This document shows, piece after piece, positions 1-7,512 of a stretch of 32,556 nucleotides of DNA. How positions within the stretch are numbered: position 1 is the stretch's first letter; every line of letters starts with the position of its first letter. A model generated the notes under the pieces. That model ran no database searches and had not been told where the DNA came from. It saw nothing but the letters and a program-made list of their open reading frames with translations. The DNA lies in NCBI GenBank assembly GCA_029780695.1, contig JAKOYD010000134.1:1-32556 (forward strand), given 5' to 3'. Position numbers and translations under genes: made by a program. The stretch is from Pseudomonadota bacterium (GTDB taxonomy: Bacteria > Pseudomonadota > Gammaproteobacteria > Burkholderiales > Burkholderiaceae_C).

Positions 1-1218
1 ACCCACCGTGAACTGCCGAAGTTCATCTCCAGCCGCGGTGGTGTGGCGCTGCGTCCGGGCGACGGCGTGATCCACAGCTGGCTGAACCGCCTGCTGCTGC
101 CGGACACCGTGGGTACCGGCGGCGACAGCCACACGCGCTTCCCCATCGGCATCAGCTTTCCCGCAGGTTCCGGCCTGGTGGCCTTCGCCGCCGCCACCGG
201 CGTGATGCCGCTGGACATGCCCGAATCCGTGCTGGTGCGCTTCAAGGGCGAGATGCAGCCCGGCGTCACGCTGCGCGATCTGGTGCACGCGATCCCGCTG
301 TACGCCATCAAGCAGGGCCTGCTCACCGTGGCCAAGCAGGGCAAGAAGAACATCTTCTCCGGCCGCATCCTCGAGATCGAGGGTCTGCCCGACCTGAAGG
401 TGGAGCAGGCGTTCGAGTTGTCCGACGCTTCGGCCGAGCGCTCGGCCGCCGGCTGCACGATCAAGCTGAACCCCGCGCCGGTCAAGGAGTACCTCACCAG
501 CAACATCGTGCTGATGAAGAACATGATCGCCAACGGCTACGAGGACAAGCGCACGCTGGAGCGCCGCATCAAGAACGTGGAAGCCTGGCTGGCCAAGCCC
601 GAACTGCTGGAAGCCGACAAGGACGCCGAGTACGCTGCCGTGATCGAGATCGATCTGGCCGACATCAAGGAGCCCATCGTCTGCTGCCCCAACGACCCGG
701 ACGACGCCAAGTTCATGTCCGAAGTGGCCGGCACCAAGATTGACGAGGCCTTCATCGGCTCGTGCATGACCAACATCGGCCACTTCCGCGCGGCGGCCAA
801 GCTGCTGGGTGGCCAGCGCGACATTCCCGTCAAGCTGTGGGTGGCGCCGCCCACCAAGATGGACGAAGCCGAGCTGATGAAGGAAGGCCACTACGCGGCC
901 TTTGGCACCGCCGGTGCGCGCACCGAAATGCCCGGCTGCTCGCTGTGCATGGGCAACCAGGCGCAGGTGCGTGAAGGCGCCACGGTGATGAGCACCAGCA
1001 CCCGCAACTTCCCCAACCGCCTGGGCAAGAACACGCAGGTGTTCTTGGGCAGCGCCGAGCTGGCCGCCATCTGCTCCAAGCTGGGCCGCATCCCGACGGT
1101 GGAGGAATACCGCGCCGAGATGGGCATCATCGACAAGGACAAGGCCAGCGTGTACCGCTACATGAACTTCGACCAGATCGAGGAATACGCCGAGACCGCC
1201 AAGGAAGTGACTGCCTGA
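1..1218 (+). CDS. acnB: Aconitate hydratase B (C-terminal part, 5' end outside window)
   Basis: Aconitase B interconverts citrate and isocitrate in the TCA and glyoxylate cycles, and may also handle 2-methylisocitrate. The frame is open from base 1, so about 405 residues of a protein usually near 860 residues are present. Visible are the substrate-binding [11 protein letters not shown] motif, and the three cysteines that hold the 4Fe-4S cluster, in [12 protein letters not shown] and in GCSLCMGNQ. The order of these motifs and the C-terminal [14 protein letters not shown] are typical of AcnB rather than AcnA. The stop codon is followed within 25 bases by a strong terminator, so the gene is the last of its transcript. 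It belongs to the same pathway as aceA at the other end of the window. Confidence in the family is very high. Confidence 0.96.
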   Translation, partial: THRELPKFISSRGGVALRPGDGVIHSWLNRLLLPDTVGTGGDSHTRFPIGISFPAGSGLVAFAAATGVMPLDMPESVLVRFKGEMQPGVTLRDLVHAIPLYAIKQGLLTVAKQGKKNIFSGRILEIEGLPDLKVEQAFELSDASAERSAAGCTIKLNPAPVKEYLTSNIVLMKNMIANGYEDKRTLERRIKNVEAWLAKPELLEADKDAEYAAVIEIDLADIKEPIVCCPNDPDDAKFMSEVAGTKIDEAFIGSCMTNIGHFRAAAKLLGGQRDIPVKLWVAPPTKMDEAELMKEGHYAAFGTAGARTEMPGCSLCMGNQAQVREGATVMSTSTRNFPNRLGKNTQVFLGSAELAAICSKLGRIPTVEEYRAEMGIIDKDKASVYRYMNFDQIEEYAETAKEVTA

Positions 1219-1240
1219 GCCAGGCAACACCCCAAAAAGA

Positions 1241-1265
1241 AACGACCCGGAAGGGTCGTTTTTTT
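1241..1265 (+). terminator. Intrinsic terminator of acnB
   Basis: A perfect 8-bp stem (AACGACCC pairing with GGGTCGTT) closes a GGAA tetraloop and is followed by a run of T. It lies 23 bases after the acnB stop codon. The preceding A-run means that it could also act weakly on the opposite strand, where the convergent small gene at 1277-1471 ends. Confidence 0.9.
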
Positions 1266-1276
1266 CGCCGCCGGTG

Positions 1277-1471
1277 TTACAGCGGCGGCTCCTGGCGCTT
1301 GTCCTTCATCACCAGGTAGACGCCCGCCGCCGCCAGCACGGCCCAGATGGCAAAGGCCAGCATGCCGATGCGTTCGGCGATCGGGTTCATGAAGAGCAGC
1401 ATCAGCAGCGCGACGACCAGCAGCGCGTTGCCGAGCCAGAAGGAGGTCCTGGAGGAGTCAGGCGTGTTCAT
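1277..1471 (-). CDS. Small two-helix membrane protein, function unknown
   Basis: A 64-residue protein with a short polar N-terminus, a hydrophobic helix at about residues 12-30 (FWLGNALLVVALLMLLF), a short loop with NPIAERIG, a second helix at about 36-54 (MLAFAIWAVLAAAGVYLV) and a charged tail KDKRQE. This pattern suggests a small inner-membrane hairpin protein. I do not recognise a named family. No clear Shine-Dalgarno sequence precedes the ATG. It is convergent with acnB and lies downstream of phoH on the same strand, separated by a TAGCT-family repeat. The clean hydrophobic profile and codon use make it likely to be real. Confidence 0.6.
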   Translation of the reverse strand: MNTPDSSRTSFWLGNALLVVALLMLLFMNPIAERIGMLAFAIWAVLAAAGVYLVMKDKRQEPPL

Positions 1472-1494
1472 GGCGAGGCGGGATCAGGCGGAAA

Positions 1495-1553
1495 ATCAGG
1501 GTCTTTCAGGCCACTGGCGCTTGCCTGGCAAGAGCTGACAGCTATCAAAATAA
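1495..1553 (-). repeat. TAGCT-hairpin dispersed repeat, copy 1
   Basis: Read on the minus strand this stretch starts with TTTTGATAGCTG, continues into a hairpin (CTTGCC pairing with GGCAAG) and then has GGCC followed by a T-rich end. The same plan recurs at 22203, 26473 and 28299, with different bases but similar pairing in the stem. It fills the gap between phoH and the 64-residue gene. Confidence 0.7.
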
Positions 1554-1564
1554 TAGTTATCGGG

Positions 1565-3256
1565 TTACAGCACTTCGCTGGCGAAGTCCGCCAGGCGTGA
1601 ACGCTCGCCGCGCGCCAGCGTCACGTGGCCGCCGTGCGGCCAGCCCTTGAAGCGGTCGACGGCAAAGGTCATGCCGGAAGAGCCTTCGGTCAGGTAAGGC
1701 GTATCGATCTGCGCCAGATTGCCCATGCAGATGATCTTGGTGCCCGGGCCGGCGCGGGTGATCAGCGTCTTCATCTGCTTGGGCGTCAGGTTCTGCGCCT
1801 CGTCGATGATGATCCACTTGTTCATGAAGGTGCGGCCGCGCATGAAGTTCATGCTCTTGATCTTGATGCGGCTGCGGATCAGCTCGTTGGTGGCGGCGCG
1901 GCCCCATTCTCCGGCGCCCGAGCCGTCGCCCTTGGCCAGGAATTCGAGGTTGTCGTCCAGCGCGCCCATCCACGGGCCCATCTTTTCTTCCTCGGTGCCG
2001 GGCAGAAAGCCGATGTCCTCGCCCACGCTGACGGTGGCGCGGGTCATGATGATCTCGGTGTAGCGCCGGTCGTCCAGCACCTGCGTCAGGCCCGAGGCCA
2101 GCGCCAGCAGCGTCTTGCCCGTGCCGGCCGTGCCGGCCAGCGTGACGAAGTCGATGTCCGGGTCCATCAGCAGGTTGAGCGCGAAATTCTGTTCGCGGTT
2201 GCGCGCCGTCACGCCCCACACGCCGTTCTTCAGGTGCGTAAAGTCCTTCAGCGTCTTCAGCACGGCCGTCTTGTCGCGGATTTCAGTCACGCGGGCGTAC
2301 AGGCTGGGCTCGCCGGGCGATTCGAAATAGACGAACTGGTTGATGTGCAGGTTGGCCACCACCGGCCCGCTGATGCGGTAGAAAGTGGCGCTGCCCGACT
2401 GCCAGCTTTCGATGGTCTTGCTCTGGCGCGTCCAGAAATCCGGCGGCAGCTGCAGCACGCCGGAGTAGAGCAGGTCGCCGTCTTCCAGCGTCTTGTCGTT
2501 TTCGTAATCTTCGGCGCACAGGCCCAGCGCGCGCGCCTTCACGCGCATGTTGATGTCCTTCGACACCAGCACCACTTCGCGTGGCGCGTGCTGCTTTTCG
2601 AGTGCGGCGACCACGCCGAGGATCTGGTTGTCGGCCTTGCCCTGCGGCAGCGCGGCCGGCATGGTGACGTCCAGCGGTGTGGTCTGGAAGTACAGCTTAC
2701 CGCCTGCTTCGACGTGACCCGTGGACGCAAGCGCCAAGCCTTGCGTCATGTCGGCTCCTTTCACGCCGGCCAACGCATCCAGCTGGCGGCTGGTCTGGCG
2801 GCCGTTGCGGGCGACTTCGGTCATGCCTTTTTTGTGGCCGTCCAGCTCTTCCAGCACGATCATCGGCAGGAAGATGTCATGTTCTTCGAAGCGGAACAGC
2901 GCCATCGGGTCGTGCAGCAGGACATTGGTGTCCAGCACGAACAGGCGCGCCGGACCGCTCGCGCGGCCTTTAGACGCGCGGGCAGGCCGGCGCGCCGGCT
3001 TGGCGACTTCGGGCGCCCGCATCAATGCGGCGCGCGCGCGGGGCGTTTCGGCACGCGCGGCGGTCATGCCGGGCGGCGGCAGGGTGACAGCGGGCGCCGC
3101 GTCTTCGGCGCTTGCCCGCGGCGGCAGCGCTTGAGGCACGTCGGGCGCTTCGCGCGACGCCGCGTTCGGGCGGGTCTTGGCGCGCCGGGCGGACAAATCG
3201 ATCACGTCGGAAGACAGCTTGGCGCCGCGTTGGGTCGGTGGGGGTGGCAGGGGCAT
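1565..3256 (-). CDS. PhoH-family ATPase with N-terminal PIN domain
   Basis: A 563-residue protein. The first ~100 residues are Pro/Ala/Arg-rich and low in complexity. A PIN nuclease-like domain begins near residue 104 (FVLDTNVLLHDP, Asp109 as the first metal ligand) and runs to about 240. The PhoH ATPase domain has a Walker A motif at about 375-382 (GTAGTGKT) and a Walker B motif near 482-486 (IIIDEAQ), followed by GNLAQID. This PIN-PhoH architecture is known as the YlaK/PhoH2 type, for which RNA helicase plus RNase activity has been proposed. The cellular role in proteobacteria is unclear. No strong ribosome binding site was seen before this ATG, so the start may lie further inside the low-complexity region. 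The neighbours suggest a stand-alone gene. Confidence 0.93.
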   Translation of the reverse strand: MPLPPPPTQRGAKLSSDVIDLSARRAKTRPNAASREAPDVPQALPPRASAEDAAPAVTLPPPGMTAARAETPRARAALMRAPEVAKPARRPARASKGRASGPARLFVLDTNVLLHDPMALFRFEEHDIFLPMIVLEELDGHKKGMTEVARNGRQTSRQLDALAGVKGADMTQGLALASTGHVEAGGKLYFQTTPLDVTMPAALPQGKADNQILGVVAALEKQHAPREVVLVSKDINMRVKARALGLCAEDYENDKTLEDGDLLYSGVLQLPPDFWTRQSKTIESWQSGSATFYRISGPVVANLHINQFVYFESPGEPSLYARVTEIRDKTAVLKTLKDFTHLKNGVWGVTARNREQNFALNLLMDPDIDFVTLAGTAGTGKTLLALASGLTQVLDDRRYTEIIMTRATVSVGEDIGFLPGTEEEKMGPWMGALDDNLEFLAKGDGSGAGEWGRAATNELIRSRIKIKSMNFMRGRTFMNKWIIIDEAQNLTPKQMKTLITRAGPGTKIICMGNLAQIDTPYLTEGSSGMTFAVDRFKGWPHGGHVTLARGERSRLADFASEVL

Positions 3257-3316
3257 GCTGATGAGGTGGGCTCAAAGGGGTGCTGCCACGGTGGGGCAGG
3301 GCGCGGCGACCAAAGA

Positions 3317-3347
3317 AAAAGCCGCCTTGGCAGCCCAGGCGGCTTTT
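3317..3347 (-). terminator. Intrinsic terminator downstream of bcp
   Basis: AAAAGCCGCCT pairs with AGGCGGCTTTT (11 bp with the flanking A/T pairs, 9-base loop). On the minus strand the stem is followed by TTTTT, which fits termination of the peroxiredoxin gene that ends at 3429. It also separates bcp from the phoH start at 3256. Confidence 0.8.
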
Positions 3348-3428
3348 GCGAAAAAAGTCAGTTGATACAGCTGCAACAACATTCCGGCCCATTATGCATG
3401 AGCACGGTGTCAGTCGCCGCTCGCGTTT

Positions 3429-3905
3429 TTAGGCTGCCTTTTTCAGTACCTTGACGGCCTTCAGCACTTCCTCGACGTGGCCAGGCACCTTCAGGCCACG
3501 CCATTCCTGCACCAGGATGCCGTCGGCGTTAACCAGGAAGGTGCTGCGCTCGATGCCCTTGACCTTCTTGCCGTACATGATCTTGTTCTTGACCACGCCA
3601 AACATGTGGCACATTTTTTCTTCGGTGTCGGCGATCAGCTCGAACGGCAATTCCAGCTTGGACTTGAAAGCGTCGTGCGACGTCATGTTGTCGCGGCTGA
3701 CGCCGTAGACGACGGCGCCGGCCTTGACGAAGTCCTTGTACTTGTCGCGGAACTGCATCGCTTCGGTGGTGCAGCCGGGCGTGTTGTCTTTGGGGTAGAA
3801 ATACAGAACCAGGGCCTGGCCGAGGTGGGAGGTGTTGGTAACTTTGACGTCGCCGGTTGCAATCGCTTCGAATTCGGGCAGGGGTTTGTTGACAACGATC
3901 GCCAT
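3429..3905 (-). CDS. bcp: Thioredoxin-dependent thiol peroxidase (Bcp/PrxQ family)
   Basis: A 158-residue cytoplasmic peroxiredoxin that reduces hydrogen peroxide and organic hydroperoxides. The active site is YFYPKDNTPGCTTEA, with the peroxidatic cysteine at residue 45. The usual nearby resolving cysteine of E. coli Bcp (Cys50) is absent; residue 50 is Met. A second cysteine is present at residue 99 (EEKMCHMFG). The start was set at MAIVVNKPLPEF because a GGAG lies 12 bases upstream and because the family begins there; an in-frame extension upstream looks noncoding. The gene is followed by its own terminator. Family assignment is firm; the catalytic subtype (1-Cys or 2-Cys) is open. Confidence 0.93.
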   Translation of the reverse strand: MAIVVNKPLPEFEAIATGDVKVTNTSHLGQALVLYFYPKDNTPGCTTEAMQFRDKYKDFVKAGAVVYGVSRDNMTSHDAFKSKLELPFELIADTEEKMCHMFGVVKNKIMYGKKVKGIERSTFLVNADGILVQEWRGLKVPGHVEEVLKAVKVLKKAA

Positions 3906-4019
3906 ATGAACTTCAATCTCCGGACGGTTTTGATGGGGCGCAATGACAGACGCTGTCGCCCCAGCCGCCATTTGCCGCGCGGGCAAAAGACGAAAATCAG
4001 GGCAACAGTTGCCAGCCCT

Positions 4020-4415
4020 TCATTTTAACGCATCCGGCGTTTTTTCGCCGGCTTCCACCAGCAGCGCGGCCACCACGCGCCGGCCTTCGGACGCCAGGAT
4101 GTTGTAGGTGCGGCAGGCTGCGGCGGTGTCCATGGTTTCCACACCGATGCCCGCTTCGACCAGGCCGCGAACCCACTGTGGCTTCGGAAACCGCAGCGCG
4201 TTGCCGCTGCCAAACACCACCAGTTCGGGGCGCGATTCGGCCAGCGGCGCGAAGTGCGCGGCCGTCAGGTCGTCAAAGCGGGTGCAGCGCCAGTCGGTGC
4301 GCTCGCCACGGCTGTCCAGCACCACGCTGTGGGGCACGCGCTCGGCGCCGATAGCGATCCAGCCGGGGCCATAACCGGTAATGGCAAAGCCGAATCGTTC
4401 AGGCTGAAATTTCAT
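4020..4415 (-). CDS. Mth938-like domain (DUF498) protein
   Basis: A 131-residue protein with the pattern of the Mth938/DUF498 family, a small alpha/beta fold also found in mitochondrial NDUFAF3. Seen are an N-terminal beta region ending in VPHSVVL, the central LVVFGSGNALRFPKP motif (normally GTG in many relatives), VEAGIGVETMDTAAACRTYNIL, and a C-terminal segment EGRRVVAALLVEA. The molecular function of bacterial members is not established. The start ATG at 4415 was chosen by family length; a much longer open frame reaching back over alaA is a shadow. It is divergent from alaA, with 78 bases between the two starts. Confidence 0.85.
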   Translation of the reverse strand: MKFQPERFGFAITGYGPGWIAIGAERVPHSVVLDSRGERTDWRCTRFDDLTAAHFAPLAESRPELVVFGSGNALRFPKPQWVRGLVEAGIGVETMDTAAACRTYNILASEGRRVVAALLVEAGEKTPDALK

Positions 4416-4493
4416 GGCAAAACGGGCAGGCAAGGGGCGCGAATGTGTTCCAATTCTATGTTTTACCTTCAAGACCCTTCGGGAGCTGCCGCC

Positions 4494-5768
4494 ATGAAGC
4501 CCATCCACAAATCCGCCAAGCTGGCGAACGTGCTGTACGACGTGCGTGGGCCCATCGTGGACGCGGCCAAGCAGATGGAGGACGAGGGCCAGAAAATCAT
4601 CAAGCTGAACATCGGCAACATGCAGCCGTTCGGCTTCGATCCGCCCGAAGAAGTCATGCAGGACATGATTCGCAACCTGCCCGATTCGGCCGGTTACTCG
4701 GACAGCAAGGGGATTTTCTCGGCGCGCAAGGCGGTGATGCACTACACGCAGGAGCAGGGCATCGCCGACGTCACCATCGACGACATCTACCTGGGCAACG
4801 GCGCCAGCGAACTGATCGTGATGGCCACCAACGCGCTGCTGAACGACGGCGATGAGCTGCTGCTGCCCGCGCCCGACTACCCGCTTTGGACGGCTGCCAC
4901 CAGCCTGTCGGGCGGCAAGCCGGTGCATTACCTGTGCGACGAGGCCAACGGCTGGATGCCCGATCTGGCCGACATGCGCCGCAAGATCACGCCTCGCACG
5001 CGCGGCATCGTGGTCATCAACCCCAACAACCCGACCGGCGCCCTGTATTCGGTCGAGTTGCTCAAGGGCATCATCGAGATCGCGCGCGAGCACCAACTGG
5101 TGTTGCTGGTCGACGAGGTGTACGACAAGGTGCTGTACGACGGCGTCAAGCACACGGCCATGGGCAGCCTGTCGACCGATGTGCTGACGCTGACCTTCAA
5201 TTCGCTGTCCAAGGCGTATCGCTCCTGCGGCTACCGCGCGGGCTGGATGGTGCTGTCCGGCCCCAAAGTCGACGCCAAGGACTTCATCGAAGGTCTGAAC
5301 ATGCTGGCCAACCTGAAGCTCGGTTCCAACGTGCCAGGCCAGTGGGCGATCCAGACCGCGCTGGGCGGCTACCAGAGCATTCAGGATTTGGTCAAGGAGG
5401 GCGGCCGCCTGCGCCGCCAGCGCGACTTGGCGTATGAGCTGATCACGGCCATTCCCGGCGTGACCTGCGTTAAGCCGCAGGCGGCGCTGTACATGTTTCC
5501 GCGCCTCGACCCGAAGATGTACCCGATCGCCGACGACCGCCAGTTCTTCATGGAAGTGCTGCGCGCCACGCGCGTCATGCTGGTGCAGGGCTCGGGCTTC
5601 AATTACCCCGATAACCAGCACTTTCGTATCGTCTTTCTGCCGCATGAGGACGATTTGCGCGAAGCCATCACACGGTTGGCCAAGTTTCTGGAGCAGTACC
5701 GCGCCCGCCATGCGCGAACCGCTCCGGTGATTGATTTTGCTACAAAAAAAGAAGCATCCCGCGCATGA
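4494..5768 (+). CDS. alaA: Alanine-synthesising PLP aminotransferase (AlaA-like)
   Basis: A 424-residue class I/II aminotransferase, probably glutamate-pyruvate transaminase. It begins MKPIHKSAKLANVLYDVRGP, typical of AlaA, and carries NPNNPTGA, the VDEVYDKVLYDG substrate/PLP region, and the PLP-lysine motif SLSKAYRSCGYRAGW. The start at 4494 has a GGGAG 8 bases upstream; an earlier in-frame ATG at 4458 is less likely. It heads the order alaA-hom-thrC, common in Burkholderiales. The last residues (VIDFATKKEASRA) and the stop codon are encoded by a TAGCT-family dispersed repeat, so the C-terminal tail is probably acquired and not conserved. Exact amino donor and acceptor are inferred from the family. 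Confidence 0.9.
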   Translation: MKPIHKSAKLANVLYDVRGPIVDAAKQMEDEGQKIIKLNIGNMQPFGFDPPEEVMQDMIRNLPDSAGYSDSKGIFSARKAVMHYTQEQGIADVTIDDIYLGNGASELIVMATNALLNDGDELLLPAPDYPLWTAATSLSGGKPVHYLCDEANGWMPDLADMRRKITPRTRGIVVINPNNPTGALYSVELLKGIIEIAREHQLVLLVDEVYDKVLYDGVKHTAMGSLSTDVLTLTFNSLSKAYRSCGYRAGWMVLSGPKVDAKDFIEGLNMLANLKLGSNVPGQWAIQTALGGYQSIQDLVKEGGRLRRQRDLAYELITAIPGVTCVKPQAALYMFPRLDPKMYPIADDRQFFMEVLRATRVMLVQGSGFNYPDNQHFRIVFLPHEDDLREAITRLAKFLEQYRARHARTAPVIDFATKKEASRA

Positions 5769-5797
5769 TGGGCGGGCGCCAGAAACATTTTTAGTTC
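5731..5797 (+). repeat. TAGCT-family dispersed repeat overlapping the alaA 3' end
   Basis: The stretch GATTTTGCTACAAAAAAAG, followed by a GC hairpin region, GCGCCAG and a final T-run, matches the second layout of the dispersed repeat family (compare 29549-29611). It starts inside alaA, supplies its stop codon and fills the gap to hom. Confidence 0.55.
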
Positions 5798-5804
5798 TTA
5801 ATTC

Positions 5805-7151
5805 ATGAACCCGATTCAAGTAGGCCTGCTGGGCATTGGCACCGTGGGCAGTGGCACGTTCAACGTGCTCAAGCGCAACCAGGAAGAAATCAAGCGACGC
5901 GCTGGCCGCGGCATCGCCATCACCATGGTGGCCGACCTAGACACCGCGCGCGCGCAGCAGGTCGTCGGCCCCGACGTGCAGGTGGTGTCCGACGCCCGCG
6001 CCGTCATCGCCAACCCCGATATCGAGATCGTCATCGAACTGATCGGCGGCTACGGCGTCGCCAAGACGCTGGTGATGGAAGCCATCGCCGCCGGCAAGCA
6101 CGTGGTCACCGCCAACAAGGCGCTGCTGGCCGTGCACGGCACCGAAATCTTCGAAGCGGCGCAGAAAAAAGGCGTGATGGTGGCCTTCGAGGCGGCCGTG
6201 GCCGGCGGCATTCCCATCATCAAGGCGCTGCGCGAGGGACTGACGGCCAACCGCATCCAGTGGATCGCCGGCATTATCAACGGCACCACCAACTTCATCC
6301 TGTCCGAGATGCGCGACAAGGGGCTGGACTTCGACGTGGTGTTGAAGCAGGCGCAGGCCCTGGGCTACGCCGAGGCCGACCCCACCTTCGACATCGAAGG
6401 CGTCGACGCCGCGCACAAGGCGACCATCATGAGCGCCATCGCCTTCGGCATTCCGGTGCAGTTCGACAAGGCCTATGTCGAGGGCATCACCCAACTGTCG
6501 GCCACCGACATCCGCTACGCCGAGCAACTGGGCTACCGTATCAAGCTGCTGGGCATCACCAAGCGACGTGAAGGCGAGGGCGTCGAGCTGCGCGTGCACC
6601 CCACGCTGGTGCCGGCCCGGCGGCTGATTGCCAATGTCGAGGGCGCGATGAACGCGGTGGTGGTCAACGGCGACGCTGTCGGCACCACGCTGTACTACGG
6701 CAAGGGCGCCGGCAGCGAGCCCACGGCCAGCGCGGTGATTGCCGACCTGGTCGACGTCACGCGCCTGGCCACCAGCGACCCGCAGCACCGCGTGCCGCAC
6801 CTGGCCTTCCAGCCCGGTCAGATGCGCGACGTGAGCGTGCTGCCCATGGACGAGGTCGTCACCAGTTACTACCTGCGCCTGCGCGTGAAGGACGAAGCCG
6901 GCGTGCTGTCGCAGGTCACCCGCATCCTGGCCGATGGCGCCATCAGCATCAACGCCGTGCTGCAGCGCGAGGCCGATGACGTGGCCGGCACCGACGCCGG
7001 CGCGGGCGAACCCACGCCCGACCAGACCGACCTGATCATCCTGACGCACGACACCCGCGAAGGCGCCATGAACGCCGTGCTGGCGCAATTGCAGGCGCTG
7101 CCCAGCGTGCTGGCGCCGATCGTGCGCATCCGCAAGGAAGAGCTGGCTTGA
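5805..7151 (+). CDS. hom: Homoserine dehydrogenase
   Basis: A 448-residue enzyme that reduces aspartate semialdehyde to homoserine with NAD(P)H, the branch point to threonine and methionine. The nucleotide-binding motif GLLGIGTVGSG is at the N-terminus, the catalytic signature (GYAEADPTFDIEGVDAAHK) is in the middle, and a C-terminal ACT domain starts near residue 350 (YYLRLRVKDEAGVLSQVTRI), which in this family gives threonine feedback inhibition. A short acidic linker (DDVAGTDAGAGEPTPDQ) lies inside the ACT region. No good Shine-Dalgarno sequence precedes the ATG. The natural partner thrC is separated by a toxin-antitoxin pair whose operator begins only 6 bases after the hom stop codon. Confidence 0.96.
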   Translation: MNPIQVGLLGIGTVGSGTFNVLKRNQEEIKRRAGRGIAITMVADLDTARAQQVVGPDVQVVSDARAVIANPDIEIVIELIGGYGVAKTLVMEAIAAGKHVVTANKALLAVHGTEIFEAAQKKGVMVAFEAAVAGGIPIIKALREGLTANRIQWIAGIINGTTNFILSEMRDKGLDFDVVLKQAQALGYAEADPTFDIEGVDAAHKATIMSAIAFGIPVQFDKAYVEGITQLSATDIRYAEQLGYRIKLLGITKRREGEGVELRVHPTLVPARRLIANVEGAMNAVVVNGDAVGTTLYYGKGAGSEPTASAVIADLVDVTRLATSDPQHRVPHLAFQPGQMRDVSVLPMDEVVTSYYLRLRVKDEAGVLSQVTRILADGAISINAVLQREADDVAGTDAGAGEPTPDQTDLIILTHDTREGAMNAVLAQLQALPSVLAPIVRIRKEELA

Positions 7152-7156
7152 TCTTG

Positions 7157-7176
7157 TTTGTGACTATGGTCACAAA
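7157..7176. promoter_or_regulatory. Perfect palindrome before the antitoxin gene (operator)
   Basis: TTTGTGAC and GTCACAAA form a perfect 8-bp inverted repeat around TATG, 12 bases before the antitoxin start codon. Phd-type antitoxins usually repress their own promoter through such palindromes. The inner part also reads TGTGA-N6-TCACA, the consensus of CRP-type regulators, so the bound protein cannot be decided from sequence. Confidence 0.65.
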
Positions 7177-7188
7177 TAGGGGCAAATC

Positions 7189-7512
7189 ATGGGTTTGACT
7201 CTTTCATCGACCTGGCAGGTTAACGAGGCCAAGAGCCGCTTCAGCGAATTGCTGGAGCGCGCGCAGCGCGAGGGTCCGCAGACCATCACGCGGCACGGCA
7301 AGCCAGTGGCCAGGGTGGTTCCGCTTGATCCTGCAGGTGCCATCGGCCGGCCGGCGCTCAGCGCTTCGGGTGCACACCCTGGACAGGCGAGCTTCCATGC
7401 AGGCCTGAGCTTCACCGAATTCCTGTTGAATGCACCCAAAATTGAAGGCGGTTTGCCAGAAATGCCGCGCGACAGCGGGATGGGACGGCGGCCCCTATTG
7501 GGTGAGGAGTGA
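7189..7512 (+). CDS. Phd/YefM-family antitoxin
   Basis: A 107-residue protein. The N-terminal half has the Phd/YefM pattern WQVNEAKSRFSELLERAQ, then GPQTITRHGKPVARVVPL, a DNA-binding dimer fold known from type II antitoxins. The C-terminal part, including FTEFLLNAPKIEGGLPE, resembles the tail that blocks a PIN-domain toxin. The ATG has a good site (AGGGG) upstream. Its stop codon overlaps the toxin start by one base (TGATG), so translation of the two is coupled. It lies directly after hom behind a palindromic operator and is probably autoregulated. Function follows from family and context, not from direct evidence. Confidence 0.88.
   Translation: MGLTLSSTWQVNEAKSRFSELLERAQREGPQTITRHGKPVARVVPLDPAGAIGRPALSASGAHPGQASFHAGLSFTEFLLNAPKIEGGLPEMPRDSGMGRRPLLGEE

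Noticed and set aside
1625..3454. Long open frame of 609 codons on the plus strand across phoH
   Set aside because: It is an antisense shadow of the PhoH gene; composition is Arg/Ala/Gln/His-rich and without recognisable motifs, as expected in high-GC DNA.
4416..5819. Upstream extension of the Mth938-domain frame antisense to alaA
   Set aside because: The extension mirrors the alaA coding sequence and has no family similarity; only the last 131 codons match the domain.
5937..7088. Long antisense frame across hom
   Set aside because: His/Gly/Val-rich shadow without motifs; the plus strand encodes an intact homoserine dehydrogenase.
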